NCBI GenBank assembly: GCA_009760855.2
Contig: WPIO01000005.1
Span: forward strand, 3,930,501-3,962,500
Direction: 5' to 3'
Source of the DNA: Cristatella mucedo
Lineage: Eukaryota; Bryozoa; Phylactolaemata; Cristatellidae
DNA length: 32,000 nt
Shown here: positions 30,005-32,000 of the stretch, one piece after another
How the letters are laid out: every line of letters starts with the position of its first letter
Position numbering within the stretch: position 1 is the first letter of the stretch
Notes under the pieces: generated by a model
Told to the model about the DNA's origin: nothing
Seen by the model: only the letters and a program-made list of their open reading frames with translations
Databases searched by the model: none
Translations under genes and position numbers: made by a program

Positions 30005-31317
30005 GGGACTGACCAGAGGGACTGACCGAAGGGACTGGCTGAAGGGACTGACCGGAGGGACTGACCGGAAGGACTGACCGGAGGGACTGACCGGAGGGAC
30101 TGACCGGAAGAACTGACCGGAGGGACTGACCGGAGGGACTGACCGGAGGGACTGACCGGAGGGACTGACCGGAGGGACTGACCGGAGGGACTGACCGGAA
30201 GGATTGACCGGAAGGACTGACCGGAGGAACGTCCTGGAGGGACGTCCTGGAGGGACGTCCTGGAGGGACGTCCTGGAGGGACGTCCTGGAGGGACGTCCT
30301 GGAGGGACGTCCTGGAGGGACGTCCTGGAGGGACGTCCTGGAGGGACGTCCTGGAGGGACGTCCTGGAGGGACGTCCTGGAGGGACGTCCTGGAGGGACG
30401 GCCTGGAGGGACGGCCTGGAGGGACGTCCTGGAGGGACGGAGGGAGGGACGTCCTGGAGGGACGGCCTGGAGGGACGGCCTGGAGGGACGTCCTGGAGGG
30501 ACGGCCTGGAGGGACGGCCTGGAGGGACGGCCTGGAGGGACGGCCTGGAGGGACGGCCTGGAGGGACGGCCTGGAGGGACGGCCTGGAGGGACGGCCTGG
30601 AGGGACGGCCTGGAGGGACGGCCTGGAGGGACGGCCTGGAGGGACGGCCTGGAGGGACGGCCTGGAGGGACGGCCTGGAGGGACGGCCTGGAGGGACGGC
30701 CTGGAGGGACGGCCTGGAGGGACGGCCTGGAGGGACGGCCTGGAGGGACGGCCTGGAGGGACGGCCTGGAGGGACGGCCTGGAGGGACGGCCTGGAGGGA
30801 CGGCCTGGAGGGACGGCCTGGAGGGACGGCCTGGAGGGACGGCCTGGAGGGACGGCCTGGAGGGACGGCCTGGAGGGACGGCCTGGAGGGACGGCCTGGA
30901 GGGACGGAGGGAGGGACGGCCTGGAGGGACGGCCTGGAGGGACGGAGGGAGGGACGGAGGGAGGGAGGGACGGAGGGACGGAGGGAGGGAGGGACGGAGG
31001 GAGGGACGGAGGGAGGGACGGAGGGACGGAGGGAGGGACGGAGGGACGGACGGAGGGACGGACGGAGGGACGGACGGAGGGAGGGACGGAGGGACGGACG
31101 GAGGGACGGACGGAGGGACGGACGGAGGGACGGACGGAGGGACGGACGGAGGGACGGAGGGACGGACGGAGGGACGGACGGACGGACGGAGGGACGGACG
31201 GAGGGACGGAGGGACAGACGGAGGGACGGAGGGACAGACGGAGGGATGGAGGGACAGACGGAGGGATGGAGGGACAGACGGAGGGATGGAGGGACAGACG
31301 GAGGGATGGACGGACAC
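30005..31317. repeat. 13-bp minisatellite with blocks of unit variants
   Basis: The array is built on a constant GGAGGGAC core. The remaining five bases change along the array: TGACC (about 30005-30226), GTCCT (about 30227-30388), then GGCCT (about 30389-30904, with a few GTCCT units). From about 30905 it decays into GGAC/GGAG four-base mixtures and GGACAGAC/GGATGGAG units. Because 13 is not divisible by 3 and the unit has no stop, very long frames open on both strands (31317-29764 and 30204-31400). These are repeat translations, not genes. Confidence 0.96.
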
Positions 31318-31319
31318 TA

Positions 31320-31478
31320 GGTAAGGCGGTTGTTCTTCACAAACACGGTCTCGAGGTCGTTGGTTCGATTCCTGCAGTGAGCGGTCCTTTATTGCTGTAG
31401 CAAGTGGTGGTGATAGCCTTTAAGGCTATCATGGCCACTATTCAAAAAGAGGCTGCTAAATCATCTAGTATTTTTTAT
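31320..31478 (+). mobile_element. tRNA-derived SINE, family 1, copy 6, inside the satellite
   Basis: It contains a degenerate A-box region (AGGTAAGGCGGTTGTTC) and a consensus B box GGTTCGATTCC (31362-31372). GGTCCTTTATTGCTG, AGTGGTGGTGATAGCC, TTTAAGGCTATCATGG, AAAGAGGCTGCTAAATC and a short T run follow. Satellite-type GGAGGGAC/GGATGG DNA lies on both sides, so it inserted into the array. A short ATGGA occurs near both ends but is too common here to be called a target-site duplication. Confidence 0.85.
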
Positions 31479-31479
31479 G

Positions 31480-31640
31480 GAGGGACTGGTGGAGGGACGG
31501 ATGGAGAACCGGATGGCTGGATAACCGAATAGATGGAGAACCGAATAGATGGAGAACCGAATAGATGGAGAACCGAATATATGGAGAATCAGATGGGTGG
31601 ATGAACCGAATGAAAGGAAAACCGGATGGATGGCCGGATG
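31480..31640. repeat. Degenerate satellite and 16-bp repeats
   Basis: After the SINE come a few GGAGGGAC-like units. About four copies of a 16-bp unit ATAGATGGAGAACCGA follow (about 31527-31590), then looser GGATGGATGG-type units. It looks like a further offshoot of the same GGA-rich satellite. Confidence 0.85.
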
Positions 31641-31956
31641 TATAGAGACAGCCATGTGCATAGACAAACAGAAAGACCGAGAAAGACATGTACAGGCACA
31701 GACACAGGCAAGCATTCAGGGTGATGGAAATCAGCACACACTAAGGAAAAGATAGATCAAGAAGTAGAAAGGAACGGATTCACACTCAGGTCTTACAGAG
31801 CAAGAGAGAGACGGGGGGGGAAAGACGCACGAAGGCAGAGGTGAAGGATAGAAGAACGAAGAGAAAGAGATGAGGATAGAATGGAGAGCCTGGAGAGAGG
31901 CTGAAACACAAAGAAGGAAAGGAATACTAATGACAAGCGATAGGAGAGAAAGGCAG

Positions 31957-31960
<4 letters not shown>
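31641..31960. other. Purine-rich right flank
   Basis: A/G-rich DNA on the plus strand without a recognisable gene. Frames at 31461-31737 (-) and 31549-31755 (+) are translations of the repeat edge. Confidence 0.5.

Positions 31961-32000
<40 letters not shown>
31961..32000. repeat. (GA)n microsatellite, cut by the window end
   Basis: A pure GA run of about 38 nt that continues to the last base, so its full length is unknown. Confidence 0.97.

Noticed and set aside
29764-31317. 517-codon minus-strand frame rich in PSVPPS and PGRPS
   Set aside because: It is the translation of a 13-bp satellite without stops. The plus strand is equally open (30204-31400), and the period in residues equals the repeat unit.
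30204-31400. 398-codon plus-strand frame rich in EGRPGGT
   Set aside because: Same satellite read on the other strand, running into a SINE.

Overview
The window looks like nuclear DNA of an animal, most probably an invertebrate. The evidence is an intron-rich gene of the cyclic-nucleotide phosphodiesterase 7 (PDE7) family with GT-AG introns, a fragment of an L2/CR1-like non-LTR retrotransposon, two families of tRNA-derived SINEs, and many microsatellites and minisatellites. No bacterial-style operons, ribosome binding sites, CRISPR arrays, rRNA genes or convincing free-standing tRNA genes were seen. The species cannot be named from the sequence.

The one confident host gene is on the minus strand and runs from about 24160 down to a stop codon at 4989. 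I rebuilt it from 13 coding exons: 24160-24100, 21977-21888, 14967-14804, 12924-12861, 11781-11686, 10373-10276, 9544-9413, 9191-9100, 8637-8556, 7856-7794, 7623-7527, 7344-7264 and 5851-4989. All junctions are GT-AG, phases match at every join, and the exons sum to 1983 nt (660 residues plus stop). The reading gives a PDE7-type N-terminal region with an RRGAIS motif, a complete class I phosphodiesterase domain and a long low-complexity tail. The start codon and first exon were not found. Most long open frames over this gene are antisense or intronic and are not genes.

Layout. 1-720: 5'-truncated LINE endonuclease region, minus strand, cut by the window edge. 721-4988: non-coding flank with two SINE copies, a short tandem duplication and the likely 3' UTR of the PDE7 gene. 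4989-24160: the PDE7-like gene; its introns hold eight SINE copies, long (CT)n and (AT)n tracts, a 20-bp and an 18-bp minisatellite and several hairpins. 24161-29800: no recognised gene; it may contain the missing 5' exon or promoter. 29810-32000: purine-rich satellite region built on a 13-bp unit, interrupted by one SINE, ending in (GA)n.

Working together: the PDE7-like enzyme should hydrolyse cAMP. Its N-terminal RRGAIS motif resembles the protein kinase A pseudosubstrate of mammalian PDE7A1, and its tail carries two PKA-type sites (RRHSAP and RRDS), so the gene may encode both ends of a cAMP/PKA feedback loop. The LINE fragment and the SINE family with an L2-like 3' tail may be a mobilising pair; that is inference.
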